A DNA stretch of 8,656 bases from OFTM34 sp047639415 (GTDB lineage Bacteria > Planctomycetota > UBA1135 > GCA-002686595): NCBI GenBank assembly GCA_047639415.1, contig JBLINP010000209.1, positions 1 through 8,656 of the forward strand. The letters run 5' to 3'. Positions within the stretch are counted from its first letter, which is position 1. Each line of letters starts with the position of its first letter. Positions 1-7,417 of the stretch are shown one piece after another. Both the position numbers and the translations under genes were made by a program. The notes below the pieces were generated by a model. It was not told the origin of the DNA, made no database searches, and saw nothing but the letters and a program-made list of their open reading frames with translations.

Positions 1-399
1 GTGGGCGCAATCGATGCGGAACGGGGAGGAGCGGAGATTCAAAACTCAGATGGCGGGCTGAATCGCTCCTATAGGCGTCTCAGAAGGGGCGCGCCTGACT
101 TCCCGAGCGGCACGAAAGTTGAATGGTTGGGTCCGCTCACACTTCATATTGCCGATAACAATATCTCCGCCACCACTTTTAGATGGGGAGATCTCTACCC
201 GGGATGGGCAGCGGTTACCGAATGGGAGTACAGATATAGACACATCAGGCTGGGCGAACGTCATGCGGGCGCCTTTGCTTCAGCAGGATGTGGCTTGACC
301 AGGATTTCAGCCAATGAAACAATCACGCACGAACCTAGCGGGACTCAATTCACATACAGCTCAAATGGGTGTTTCAGCAGCCAAGACAGAGGTATGTGA
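1..399 (+). CDS. doubtful open frame at left edge, possibly the tail of an upstream gene
   Basis: The first forward frame is open from the window edge to a TGA at 397-399, about 132 codons, beginning with a GTG that may be accidental. The predicted product has no recognisable domain, signal peptide or membrane segment. The frame crosses a palindrome-rich block (about 118-260) that can be explained better as non-coding or repeat DNA. It ends 157 bases before lipoprotein gene A. If it is real, it would be the C-terminal part of a protein that starts to the left. I consider a chance open frame in GC-rich DNA more likely. Confidence 0.15.
   Translation: MGAIDAERGGAEIQNSDGGLNRSYRRLRRGAPDFPSGTKVEWLGPLTLHIADNNISATTFRWGDLYPGWAAVTEWEYRYRHIRLGERHAGAFASAGCGLTRISANETITHEPSGTQFTYSSNGCFSSQDRGM
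118..260. repeat. palindrome-rich block, candidate interspersed repeat
   Basis: Several short perfect inverted repeats lie close together: ATATTG (146-151) with CAATAT (159-164) around a 7-base loop, the palindrome GAGATCTC (188-195), CCCGGG (198-203), and CGGT-T-ACCG (212-220). More than one frame is open on both strands, as is often seen when a structured repeat is mistaken for genes. The third-frame peptide GQRLPNGS (around 208-231) and the minus-strand peptide PFGNRCPS remind me of short repeat-encoded peptides annotated in Rhodopirellula-type planctomycete genomes. That is recollection and has not been verified. Boundaries are approximate. Confidence 0.35.
295..323 (+). promoter_or_regulatory. 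weak sigma70-type promoter candidate upstream of the A-B operon
   Basis: TTGACC at 295-300 matches the -35 consensus in five of six bases. AACAAT at 318-323, 17 bases later, matches the -10 consensus in four of six. Transcription from here would begin near position 330 and give a leader of about 225 bases before the start of gene A. The -10 match is mediocre and planctomycete promoters are not well described by this consensus, so this is only a candidate. Confidence 0.2.
388..392 (+). promoter_or_regulatory. Shine-Dalgarno-like AGAGG before the leader open frame
   Basis: AGAGG at 388-392 stands nine bases before the ATG at 402. It is the best ribosome-binding sequence in the 1-556 region. 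Gene A itself has no purine-rich stretch directly before its ATG at 557. This is the main reason for taking the small leader frame seriously. Confidence 0.3.
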
Positions 400-401
400 C
401 G

Positions 402-560
402 ATGGTCTCGTCTCGGCATTCTCCCATCCCTCCTGTCAGGCCACTGTCTGTCAGGCCACTGTGTTTCTGGCCACTGTCTCTCACGGTGCTTTGTCGCGCC
501 GCGAGAAATTCACTCGTGTTCGTTCCCTCCGAGCACCCACGACCATTTCCTCACCGATGA
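402..560 (+). CDS. small leader open frame (52 aa), possibly coupled to lipoprotein gene A
   Basis: An ATG at 402 preceded by AGAGG opens a 52-codon frame that ends in TGA at 558-560. This stop overlaps the ATG of gene A (557-559) in an ATGA arrangement, the classic geometry for translational coupling. The peptide is rich in proline and arginine and contains three pentapeptide-like units (VRPLS, VRPLC, FWPLS, residues 12-26) encoded by the 15-bp tandem repeat, plus a Pro-Pro pair at residues 10-11. It has no recognised domain or convincing signal peptide. Seen: ribosome-binding site, frame and overlap. Inferred: a leader peptide that delivers ribosomes to gene A. The frame may also be open by chance, since two forward frames are open here. 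Confidence 0.3.
   Translation: MVSSRHSPIPPVRPLSVRPLCFWPLSLTVLCRAARNSLVFVPSEHPRPFPHR
433..477 (+). repeat. 15-bp tandem repeat, three units, upstream of gene A
   Basis: CTGTCAGGCCACTGT occurs twice without mismatch (433-447 and 448-462). A third unit (463-477) differs at three positions, with the GGCCACTGT core conserved in all three. The array ends 79 bases before the start of gene A. The period is a multiple of three, so copy changes would not shift any reading frame across it. It could be a set of binding sites, part of the leader peptide, or a small minisatellite. Confidence 0.85.
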
Positions 561-3500
561 ATTATTCAACTAACGACGGGGACGGATCCTATTCCAATCA
601 AACGGATCGCAATCTCCGCGCGTCCGCCTCGGGAGCCAAGCTGCCTCGACTGATCGGAGCTGGCCTTTTGAGCTTGGGGTTGATTGCTTGCGGTCCTTCG
701 AGCAATACCCAGGATTCAACGCTTTCTCTGCCTAATGGAGAGCAACCGACGAACGTCACGGGGCAAGTGACTTTGGGACCAATCGTCGAAGATCCGAACA
801 GTGATGGTAAAGCTTCCCTAATCAAGGTCGTGGAAATGCGATGGGGACGACTCGTCAATGTTTACGACGCCGAGGATGACGACGGCAATCCGCAAACGCC
901 TCCGATTCGGAACCTGATCTATCGTGAGTATTTGATCAGTGAGAACATCATCACTGACGGATTTGATTACAGCCTCGATACGAGTCCTTTTACCGAGCAA
1001 ACCGACTTGACGATCCTTGCTGATTTCGACAGCGACGAGACGGTCGCAGGGACGTTCGAAACCCAAGCTGAGCGATTTACACGGCTACTTGCGGCGACTA
1101 CGGTGAACTTGGGCTTTGTGGCTCCGACCGGTCTCAGTACCGGTAGCTTCTCGACTCCGCCCCTGATTCCTCGAAATGCCGCGGTTTCGATTAAGATGTC
1201 GGACCTGCTCGATCACAGCTCTATTAGTGAGCAGACTGTGCGTGTGGCCACCGGTGTTCCTGCGACGACGCCTTTTGGCGCGCGAGTGTTTCCCGATCCC
1301 AATTTCGGCAAAGTGCTGACTGAGAATGGACAGTTCGTCTTCCATTCAACACGAATCATTGTCGACTTTACGGTGTCCGAAACCGAGGCGCTAAGTTCAA
1401 CGGTTGAGGTCAACTCGATTGGAATGCCGTCGAGTTCGAATAGCTTCCTGACGAATGCGATCATTCGTATTCCTACCAAGTCTGGTGCTGCAATTGGGCA
1501 GTTCCAGGTCGTACGCAACGTGGTTGGACACGAGTTGGATTTTGCGAACAACGGCCCGACCGATAGCACGGTCACCGCGGATGTGGTTCGAACCTTCCGC
1601 TCGGGACAATCTGCCGGAAATGGAGGCAGTAGTTCAGGGCAAGTCGACAACAATAACGGCTTCTTGCTCGACGTGGATGCACCACAAATCCTCGGCTCTC
1701 AAGCCGTCACGATCTCGGGTTCACCGACCCTGCTCGCTGCGGACAGTGCCGAGGGGGATTCGCCGAGCGATATCGTCTTCTTGCTCGATTATGACTTCGT
1801 CGTTCCCAACTGCGCCCAAACCGCGCTTCCGGGCAATATTCTGCGAATGCGTGGAACGAATTTTTCAGACATCTTCGCTGTGGTTACTCGTCAATCTGCA
1901 CCGACCCAGGCGGGGCGTGCGAGCGACGTGAGAGTGAGACTGCTTCCCATTCCGGCGAGCGCAAGCCTTGCGGATTTGCGAGACGATTTCGATGGCGTGT
2001 TGAGCGGTGAGTTTCAGTCGGTATTCACGAATGGCCCAGGCGTCGTTCCCAATTGCTTTTTCCGGATTTCACCGGCACCCAATTCGCCGCCGGTTGATTT
2101 CATCTCCACTCAGTCGCAGATTTCAGTGCGCTTCAGTGAGCCGATGAGTCCGGCGTCCGTTACGGGTCACGAAACCTTCCGAATTGACAGGGTCAAGTCC
2201 GCCGATCAGCCCACACCGAATCAGTCGATTGCAGCTCAAATTTCGGCAACCCCCGATCTCCGCGAATTCAGGTATACACCGATTACGCCCTTTGACCACG
2301 TTCAAGGAACTGGCGGTACGGCGAACGATGAGTTGTATCTCAGTGTATTGGGCGGAGCGAGAGGTATCGTCGACCTAGCTGGCAACGCTCTTGCCGACGC
2401 GCTGCCTCTCGACATTCGTCTCACGATTGATCCGGCGGAGCTAACCACTCGCTCAGGAAGTATCGTGCTGACCTTCGAGTCGATTGATGAAGACAACAAT
2501 TCACCGGTCGCTCTCCCGGGCGATCCGGCGAGCGGCGAGCTTCAACCCGAAGTTCGCGGACAGTTTATTCGCGACGTGAATGCCGGCGTACTACGTCCAA
2601 GAGATGTCACTCGAGACTCTCGAGTAGTCGATCGCAATTCACCGCTGATCTCCGTCATGACGACGACCGGGGCGCCGATCATCACACCGTTGGTTCCGCT
2701 CGGCAGTCGAATGATGACCGTCTGGAGATATGCCGATGTCGGCTTCTCAGTGCTCGATGAATCGACAGCCAACGTCGATGTCGAGGGATTGAGTTTTGCT
2801 CCCTTTGACGGACAGGTCAGTACGGACTTCTTCGATCTCTTCGAGATCAGCCTCGCGCACAGTGCCTCGCTTCCTGACGAGTATCCGATTCCAATCGACG
2901 ATGGCGGAGGCGGTTACGCGAAGTTCCAGAACTCGGGTTTGGTCAATACTTTCGTAAACAATGTGCTCGACGATCCAGATAACCAACTGACCATCGTCCA
3001 CGACCGAGATGAAGGTTACTTCCTCAGTCCCAGTCAGGTATTCACCTCGTCAACCGGCATTTTGATGATGCCGTATCCGATGAACCGCAACGGGGAGCAA
3101 GTCAAAGACTTCGATTACTACACCTGGCGGGACACTGCGATTCTTGGGGAAGGTGGCGATAAAGGTTTCGGCGCGGATCTCAAGGCGTTGGTGACGGTGG
3201 GGGATTGCGATACCGATATTGCAACGGTTTACGGACCTGGTTCCGTGCGTTCCTTGGGCTTGCCACTCCTGATGGAGTTCAAGTGTTTCCAGGATATCTT
3301 TGCCAGCGGTTTCAACGGCTTGGATACGTCCTTCGCCCTTCCGACGCAGCGCTTCCCGATTTTCCGCGTGTTCTCAAGCGGTGGTTTCCTAGCTTCCGGA
3401 GCAACGGTGGCTATCAATCCCGATGGCGAAGCATCCGCTTCCGGCGGCCTCAGCGGCACGACGGGCAAGAATACCAAATCCAATGACAACACGGTCATGT

Positions 3501-4012
3501 TGGGCCAGTTGGATACCGTGATCCGCGTGAGTCGGATGCACACCATTTGGTTCGATACTCTGGTCGGCATTGGTGCTGGAACGCCCACATTCCTAAGCCC
3601 AATCGTGGAGCCCTTAGCAGCCGATCAACCCAGTGGCACAAGCATCGTCCTAGCGTTTAGAGGTGCTACAGATCTCCTGTCGGTGGACACCTCCGATTCG
3701 AACATAAACCTTGGCTCTAGTGCTCCGAACGACGATCACTTGAACGCACTCATGTACGACGCCTATGGCGATCCTATGGAACTACGAGCCTTCGTTGGGG
3801 GAGACGGTGATGACTGTCCCGATTCGGGCATTCTGACGAAGTCGTTCGCGAACTTTAAACCCAAGTACGCTGGCTTCGACTCGACTTGGCATTCCGATAT
3901 TTCAGATTTGAACGGCCTCCGGTTCATTCAAGCTCGTGTCACTTTCCTCTCGAACACAGCGACTGGTTTCCGACCTGAGCTTTCGACCCTCGCCATTCCT
4001 TACAGCCTGTAG
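557..4012 (+). CDS. large secreted lipoprotein A with SbsA-type Ig-like domains
   Basis: The product has 1151 residues from the ATG at 557. An open frame continues upstream to an ATG at 314, but that start would put 126 residues before the lipidated cysteine; from 557 the export signal lies at residues 28-45, with Lys28 and Arg31, a hydrophobic stretch of about 12 residues and lipobox Leu-Ile-Ala-Cys45. The residue after Cys is Gly, not Asp, so outer-membrane delivery is plausible by the classical rule. An Ig-like domain probably starts near residue 204 (PRNAAVSIKMS). A clearer SbsA Ig-like domain (Big_5 type) covers about 510-640 (ISVRFSEPMSPASV). A repeated VVPNC motif places cysteines at 419 and 500. 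Residues 726-777 (DVGF, NVDVEGLSFAP, LAHS, LPDEYP) form a conserved-looking segment without a name known to me. The C-terminus has an FRG motif near 1034 and a terminal strand (RFIQARVTF at 1122, ending in IPYSL). No catalytic motif was seen. Likely a surface structural or adhesion protein, co-transcribed with gene B 26 bases downstream. Confidence 0.93.
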   Translation: MNYSTNDGDGSYSNQTDRNLRASASGAKLPRLIGAGLLSLGLIACGPSSNTQDSTLSLPNGEQPTNVTGQVTLGPIVEDPNSDGKASLIKVVEMRWGRLVNVYDAEDDDGNPQTPPIRNLIYREYLISENIITDGFDYSLDTSPFTEQTDLTILADFDSDETVAGTFETQAERFTRLLAATTVNLGFVAPTGLSTGSFSTPPLIPRNAAVSIKMSDLLDHSSISEQTVRVATGVPATTPFGARVFPDPNFGKVLTENGQFVFHSTRIIVDFTVSETEALSSTVEVNSIGMPSSSNSFLTNAIIRIPTKSGAAIGQFQVVRNVVGHELDFANNGPTDSTVTADVVRTFRSGQSAGNGGSSSGQVDNNNGFLLDVDAPQILGSQAVTISGSPTLLAADSAEGDSPSDIVFLLDYDFVVPNCAQTALPGNILRMRGTNFSDIFAVVTRQSAPTQAGRASDVRVRLLPIPASASLADLRDDFDGVLSGEFQSVFTNGPGVVPNCFFRISPAPNSPPVDFISTQSQISVRFSEPMSPASVTGHETFRIDRVKSADQPTPNQSIAAQISATPDLREFRYTPITPFDHVQGTGGTANDELYLSVLGGARGIVDLAGNALADALPLDIRLTIDPAELTTRSGSIVLTFESIDEDNNSPVALPGDPASGELQPEVRGQFIRDVNAGVLRPRDVTRDSRVVDRNSPLISVMTTTGAPIITPLVPLGSRMMTVWRYADVGFSVLDESTANVDVEGLSFAPFDGQVSTDFFDLFEISLAHSASLPDEYPIPIDDGGGGYAKFQNSGLVNTFVNNVLDDPDNQLTIVHDRDEGYFLSPSQVFTSSTGILMMPYPMNRNGEQVKDFDYYTWRDTAILGEGGDKGFGADLKALVTVGDCDTDIATVYGPGSVRSLGLPLLMEFKCFQDIFASGFNGLDTSFALPTQRFPIFRVFSSGGFLASGATVAINPDGEASASGGLSGTTGKNTKSNDNTVMLGQLDTVIRVSRMHTIWFDTLVGIGAGTPTFLSPIVEPLAADQPSGTSIVLAFRGATDLLSVDTSDSNINLGSSAPNDDHLNALMYDAYGDPMELRAFVGGDGDDCPDSGILTKSFANFKPKYAGFDSTWHSDISDLNGLRFIQARVTFLSNTATGFRPELSTLAIPYSL

Positions 4013-4027
4013 CTCTTCTCCACCTCC

Positions 4028-4032
4028 GGGAG
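4028..4032 (+). promoter_or_regulatory. ribosome-binding site of lipoprotein gene B
   Basis: GGGAG at 4028-4032 sits six bases before the ATG at 4039, inside the 26-base gap after gene A. It supports this start and independent ribosome entry on a shared transcript. Confidence 0.6.
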
Positions 4033-4038
4033 CCTCTC

Positions 4039-7000
4039 ATGAAATTCAATACTCAAAACAATCTGTCCATTCTTGCGGTTAGCGCTGCAATTGCTTTTTC
4101 AAGTTGCAGCACGAGCGAGGGCGGCAATGGAGGCGCGGTTGGCGTCAACGGCGTGGGCGGTAGCGATGTAGGGGGATTCCAACTCTCCTCGATCTCTATT
4201 CCCGAGAGCTTTGTCTGGAAAATCAATCGCCCGGTGATTTTGGTATTCACCGAAGCGGTTGACTTCAGCTCTGTCAGTTTGAGCTCGATTGCAATTCGAG
4301 ACTCGAACAACATCCCCGCAAACGGAACGTTTTCGTTCGACCCGGCACAACCACGAGTGGTGTCTTTCCAGCCGACCTGCCCGATCAAAAGCGATTTTTC
4401 GGATGCTGGATTTTTACCGGGTGGCAAGCAGTACAGCCTAGTCGTCATTGGCAAAGACAGCGGGGCCGGCACATCTGTGCGGTCCGCAAAGGGACAGGAG
4501 TTGGAGGTCTCACAGGCGAGATTCTTTTCCACGCCGGCCTCAACAGATTTGACTTCTCTCTTTGAAGATGCTGTTCCTGGCGCTCCCCAGCCGATTATTC
4601 GTGAGGTCGGCGACTCCAGTCTCAACGCGAGCTTTATCGAGGTCGCTCAGGATTCCACGGTCGTCAATCGAATTTACTTCGAGCGCCAGATGGGTTCTCA
4701 GACTATTTCACAGCCTGGCACTGATCCTGCAAGCATTCCGGCAGACCACCCGTTGGTCTCGCTTGCATCTGGAATGCCCCTCAACCTGTACAGCGATCAA
4801 AACAGCAAGATTGCGTTCGTCATCGAGGTCAACCAGCCGGTCAATCCCGGACCGACGAACATCAACTCCAGTCGAATTCGTTTGGAGGCATCCTCGACAC
4901 CCGGCGGTACTGATTTTTCGGTTATTCCGTCCACGGTTAGCCTGGTTCGCAACTGCACGACGACAGGCGCGACGCTTCGCGTCGAGCCGATTGGTGTGCT
5001 TCCCCAAAACGTTGACATTCGAGTCGTGGTCGATGCCAGCTTCGAGGACTTGATTGGAAATGTGAACAGCGCTCCGATACAAAACTTCGGCGTCATTCGC
5101 ACGCGAAATGCTGGCGATGACTTGGCGGACGAGCTGCTCGAAGAATTCAGCTTGAGTGGCTCCACGTTGGGCTCGCTCGAGGACGACCTAGTCGCCTACT
5201 CAGTTCCCCGGGCCATCTGGGGAGACAGTGGAACGCTCAAGCCTCGATTCGATTTCGCCGGTACTGGCGGCCCGACAGGCGGCTTCGATTTCATCGTTCG
5301 TGCGGCGGACGGTGAGGTTGTACTCGACACCAACTTCCAACCGCTCTTGGACGCCAACCAGACTCTCTCGCAAACGGTGATCAAAGGCCGTCTCGACGTG
5401 CGCAATTTCACAATTGAGCAAGGGGCGACGCTTCAGTTGCGCGGGTCAGACCAGATGATCATCAATGCCACGGGCAATGTGCAGATCGACGGTACGATCG
5501 ACCTGGTTGGATTCGACGCGAAAGAGGTCACTGGTGTCTTCACAGCGAGTTTCCCTGAGCCAGGAGCTTCGGGCAATTTGGGTGGCGGTAAGGGCGGCGA
5601 CGCGAGTTCCAACAAAACGGCGTCGACACCTCGCGGTGACCACGGGCAAGGGCCCTTCGGCATCTTCAATGGAGGCGGCCGCGGTGGCGAGGCCGGATAT
5701 GGTTCCAACCTGCCCACGGACAACTCCAAGCAAGTTCAAGATTCTCACCCGAAGCATCGCCGTGGCGGCGGTGGTGGTGGCGGAGTCTTTGCGCCGGACG
5801 AGGATTACGTTGCCCTGAGCTCTATTGAGCCTGACTTTGTGGTGGCAGGAACGAAGGTACAGTCGGGCGGGACTGGAGACGATTTGCCGGCTTCGAACAA
5901 CATCGGAGCGATTACAGGTCTCGATGTTCCCTTCGGCGGTGCACCTGGACCGTCTGCATTCGTTGATGGAAATGACGACAATGATTTCTTTGGCGTCCGC
6001 TTTGATTCGGCAACGATGTCGTTGGTGAACGGTGAACTCACTGGACTTCACGCTGGTTCGGGCGGCGGCGGTGGCGGCGATAGTATTCGCGCTAAGGTCT
6101 TTCCCAATCCGAAGTTTTCTGATGCGACTGAAGACAAAGGAGCGGCTGGCGGTGGCGGATCCGGCGGGCTTTTGATTCGTGCATTGGGGGACGTCAAATT
6201 TGGTCCCGTGGGCAGAATCCTTGCGGATGGCGGATCTGGAGATCGCGGTCAGCTGATTCAATTCAAGAATAACTTCTTCTTCAGGTCGGGTGCTGCCGGC
6301 GGCGGTGGATCCGGCGGGCACGTCATCATTGAGACTGGCGGCCAAATTGATCTTGGTGCGGGACTCGATGTGATTTCCGCTCGCGGAGGCCGCGGCGGAC
6401 CTGGAAATAAAGATGCAGCCGTGTCCTCAACCAATGCCAAGGGTGGCAATGGCGGTCCCGGTGTGATTCAGCTTCACCCTGCCAGCGGAGCGGTGACCGA
6501 TATTTTGGTCAACGGAATGGCGGTTACGGACGAGACCGAGCTTGAGCTGCTTGCTGCTCCTCGTCCGAATATCCTGCTGCCCAATTTCGGTTCGATCTCT
6601 CGAGCGCGTTCCGATTGGATTCCCTTGGGCGGTGCAGTCGGGGCGAACCCCGAAGACGTTCAGTTCCGCTTTGAGGGAACAGACACCGGCGGTTTGATTG
6701 AGCGTACGAGTCCGACTAGCGGAATTGTCACCGATCAAGCATCCATCATTGGTCCGAAAAATCTTGATGCAGCCACGTCTGGCGCTGTGTTGGTTGACGA
6801 ACACACCTTCAGCTTCGACTTCACGAATGTGACGGGGACGACCTTCGCGATGGCCAACGAAATCTATCGAGACAATCCGGTCTTGATGAAGAACTTCCTG
6901 TTGGTCTTCACGGAAGACGTAGCGATGTCGACGACAAGCCGTCGTTACAACATTGCGTCCGCGATAGTCGATCCTCTCGATGACGAGCGCATGCTGATTA

Positions 7001-7383
7001 CAACGACCAGCACGGGTTTGGAATTCTCAGAGTTTGTCGGAGCCACGGATTCCCAGTTTCCGTCCCTTGCTTCTGTGACCTTCGAGATCATCCCGCGATT
7101 CTTCCGGATCACGACCAATGGGATTGAAGATCGATTGCCCAGCAATGCTTCTATCAAGATCTTGTTCGAGGGCACTGGACGTGACGCGTTCGGCAATCCC
7201 GAGTCCACACTCTTGGTTTCCCAGGAGCCGCTTGTAACCGGGCTCTTCGATGCTGGACTTGCGAAGCCGGTGGAATTCTTCCGCTTTGAAGTGGAATTCA
7301 ATATCGACGCCCTGAATGCAGGCTTGAGTGCTTCAAGCCCGAGACCTGTCATCGAGTTCCTTCGATTGCCCTTCGAGTTTTAG
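4039..7383 (+). CDS. large secreted lipoprotein B with Ig-like domains and glycine-rich beta-helix-like region
   Basis: The product has 1114 residues. The signal peptide ends at Cys23 after AFSS; Phe at -3 is an unusual but tolerable lipobox. Domain 1 (about 50-165) is SbsA-type Ig-like: LVFTEAVDFSSVS, then SFQPTCP, DFSDAGFLPG (119-128) and a final FFST strand. Domain 2 (about 254-355) is similar (FVIEVNQPVNPG, then DASFEDLIGN). Residues 450-492 look like parallel beta-helix rungs (NFTIEQGATLQLRG, NATGNVQIDGTIDLVG). Glycine clusters follow at about 515, 545, 576, 675, 701, 751 and 801, alternating with short hydrophobic strands. FRFEG at 877-880 and the terminal strand (FFRFEVEFN at 1080, ending in LRLPFEF) resemble the end of protein A. 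No catalytic residues were recognised. The glycine pattern is familiar from secreted proteins of Planctomycetota and Myxococcota. Function is inferred to be structural or adhesive at the cell surface. Confidence 0.95.
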   Translation: MKFNTQNNLSILAVSAAIAFSSCSTSEGGNGGAVGVNGVGGSDVGGFQLSSISIPESFVWKINRPVILVFTEAVDFSSVSLSSIAIRDSNNIPANGTFSFDPAQPRVVSFQPTCPIKSDFSDAGFLPGGKQYSLVVIGKDSGAGTSVRSAKGQELEVSQARFFSTPASTDLTSLFEDAVPGAPQPIIREVGDSSLNASFIEVAQDSTVVNRIYFERQMGSQTISQPGTDPASIPADHPLVSLASGMPLNLYSDQNSKIAFVIEVNQPVNPGPTNINSSRIRLEASSTPGGTDFSVIPSTVSLVRNCTTTGATLRVEPIGVLPQNVDIRVVVDASFEDLIGNVNSAPIQNFGVIRTRNAGDDLADELLEEFSLSGSTLGSLEDDLVAYSVPRAIWGDSGTLKPRFDFAGTGGPTGGFDFIVRAADGEVVLDTNFQPLLDANQTLSQTVIKGRLDVRNFTIEQGATLQLRGSDQMIINATGNVQIDGTIDLVGFDAKEVTGVFTASFPEPGASGNLGGGKGGDASSNKTASTPRGDHGQGPFGIFNGGGRGGEAGYGSNLPTDNSKQVQDSHPKHRRGGGGGGGVFAPDEDYVALSSIEPDFVVAGTKVQSGGTGDDLPASNNIGAITGLDVPFGGAPGPSAFVDGNDDNDFFGVRFDSATMSLVNGELTGLHAGSGGGGGGDSIRAKVFPNPKFSDATEDKGAAGGGGSGGLLIRALGDVKFGPVGRILADGGSGDRGQLIQFKNNFFFRSGAAGGGGSGGHVIIETGGQIDLGAGLDVISARGGRGGPGNKDAAVSSTNAKGGNGGPGVIQLHPASGAVTDILVNGMAVTDETELELLAAPRPNILLPNFGSISRARSDWIPLGGAVGANPEDVQFRFEGTDTGGLIERTSPTSGIVTDQASIIGPKNLDAATSGAVLVDEHTFSFDFTNVTGTTFAMANEIYRDNPVLMKNFLLVFTEDVAMSTTSRRYNIASAIVDPLDDERMLITTTSTGLEFSEFVGATDSQFPSLASVTFEIIPRFFRITTNGIEDRLPSNASIKILFEGTGRDAFGNPESTLLVSQEPLVTGLFDAGLAKPVEFFRFEVEFNIDALNAGLSASSPRPVIEFLRLPFEF
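6139..6480 (+). repeat. 50-residue (150-bp) glycine-rich repeat inside gene B
   Basis: GAAGGGGSGG begins at residue 701 (position 6139) and again at residue 751 (6289), exactly 150 bases apart. A third, diverged glycine block starts at residue 801 (6439). Each is followed by a hydrophobic strand (LLIRA, HVIIE, VIQLH) and a second glycine turn. The first two copies share an identical 12-base GGATCCGGCGGG at 6157-6168 and 6307-6318. The pattern fits stacked beta-structure with glycine turns. Confidence 0.8.
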
Positions 7384-7385
7384 TC

Positions 7386-7408
7386 GGGCGGGGGACTTGA
7401 ACGCCCCC
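7386..7408 (+). other. small GC-rich hairpin just after gene B
   Basis: GGGCG (7386-7390) can pair with CGCCC (7402-7406); alternatively GGGGG (7390-7394) can pair with CCCCC (7404-7408). The hairpin starts three bases after the stop codon and stands just before the stronger terminator hairpin. It may assist termination or protect the 3' end. Confidence 0.45.
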
Positions 7409-7417
7409 ATCGAAATC

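Noticed and set aside
46..264. Minus-strand open frame of 72 codons
   Set aside because: It overlaps the palindrome-rich block, has no ribosome-binding site or domain, and is better explained as part of a repeat.
433..477. CRISPR-like array
   Set aside because: The units are contiguous 15-bp repeats without spacers and number only three, so this is a tandem repeat.
3229..3588. Minus-strand open frame of 119 codons opposite gene A
   Set aside because: It is fully inside gene A on the other strand, with no ribosome-binding site and a proline/arginine-rich composition typical of a shadow frame.
5446..6345. Minus-strand open frame of 299 codons opposite gene B
   Set aside because: It lies entirely antisense to the glycine-rich part of gene B. 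Runs of GGC/GGT codons lack stops on the opposite strand, and the peptide is low-complexity with no recognisable fold.
5581..6480. Collagen-like Gly-X-Y or PE-PGRS protein
   Set aside because: Glycines are clustered in short runs separated by hydrophobic strands instead of a strict Gly-X-Y triplet, and there is no PE domain.
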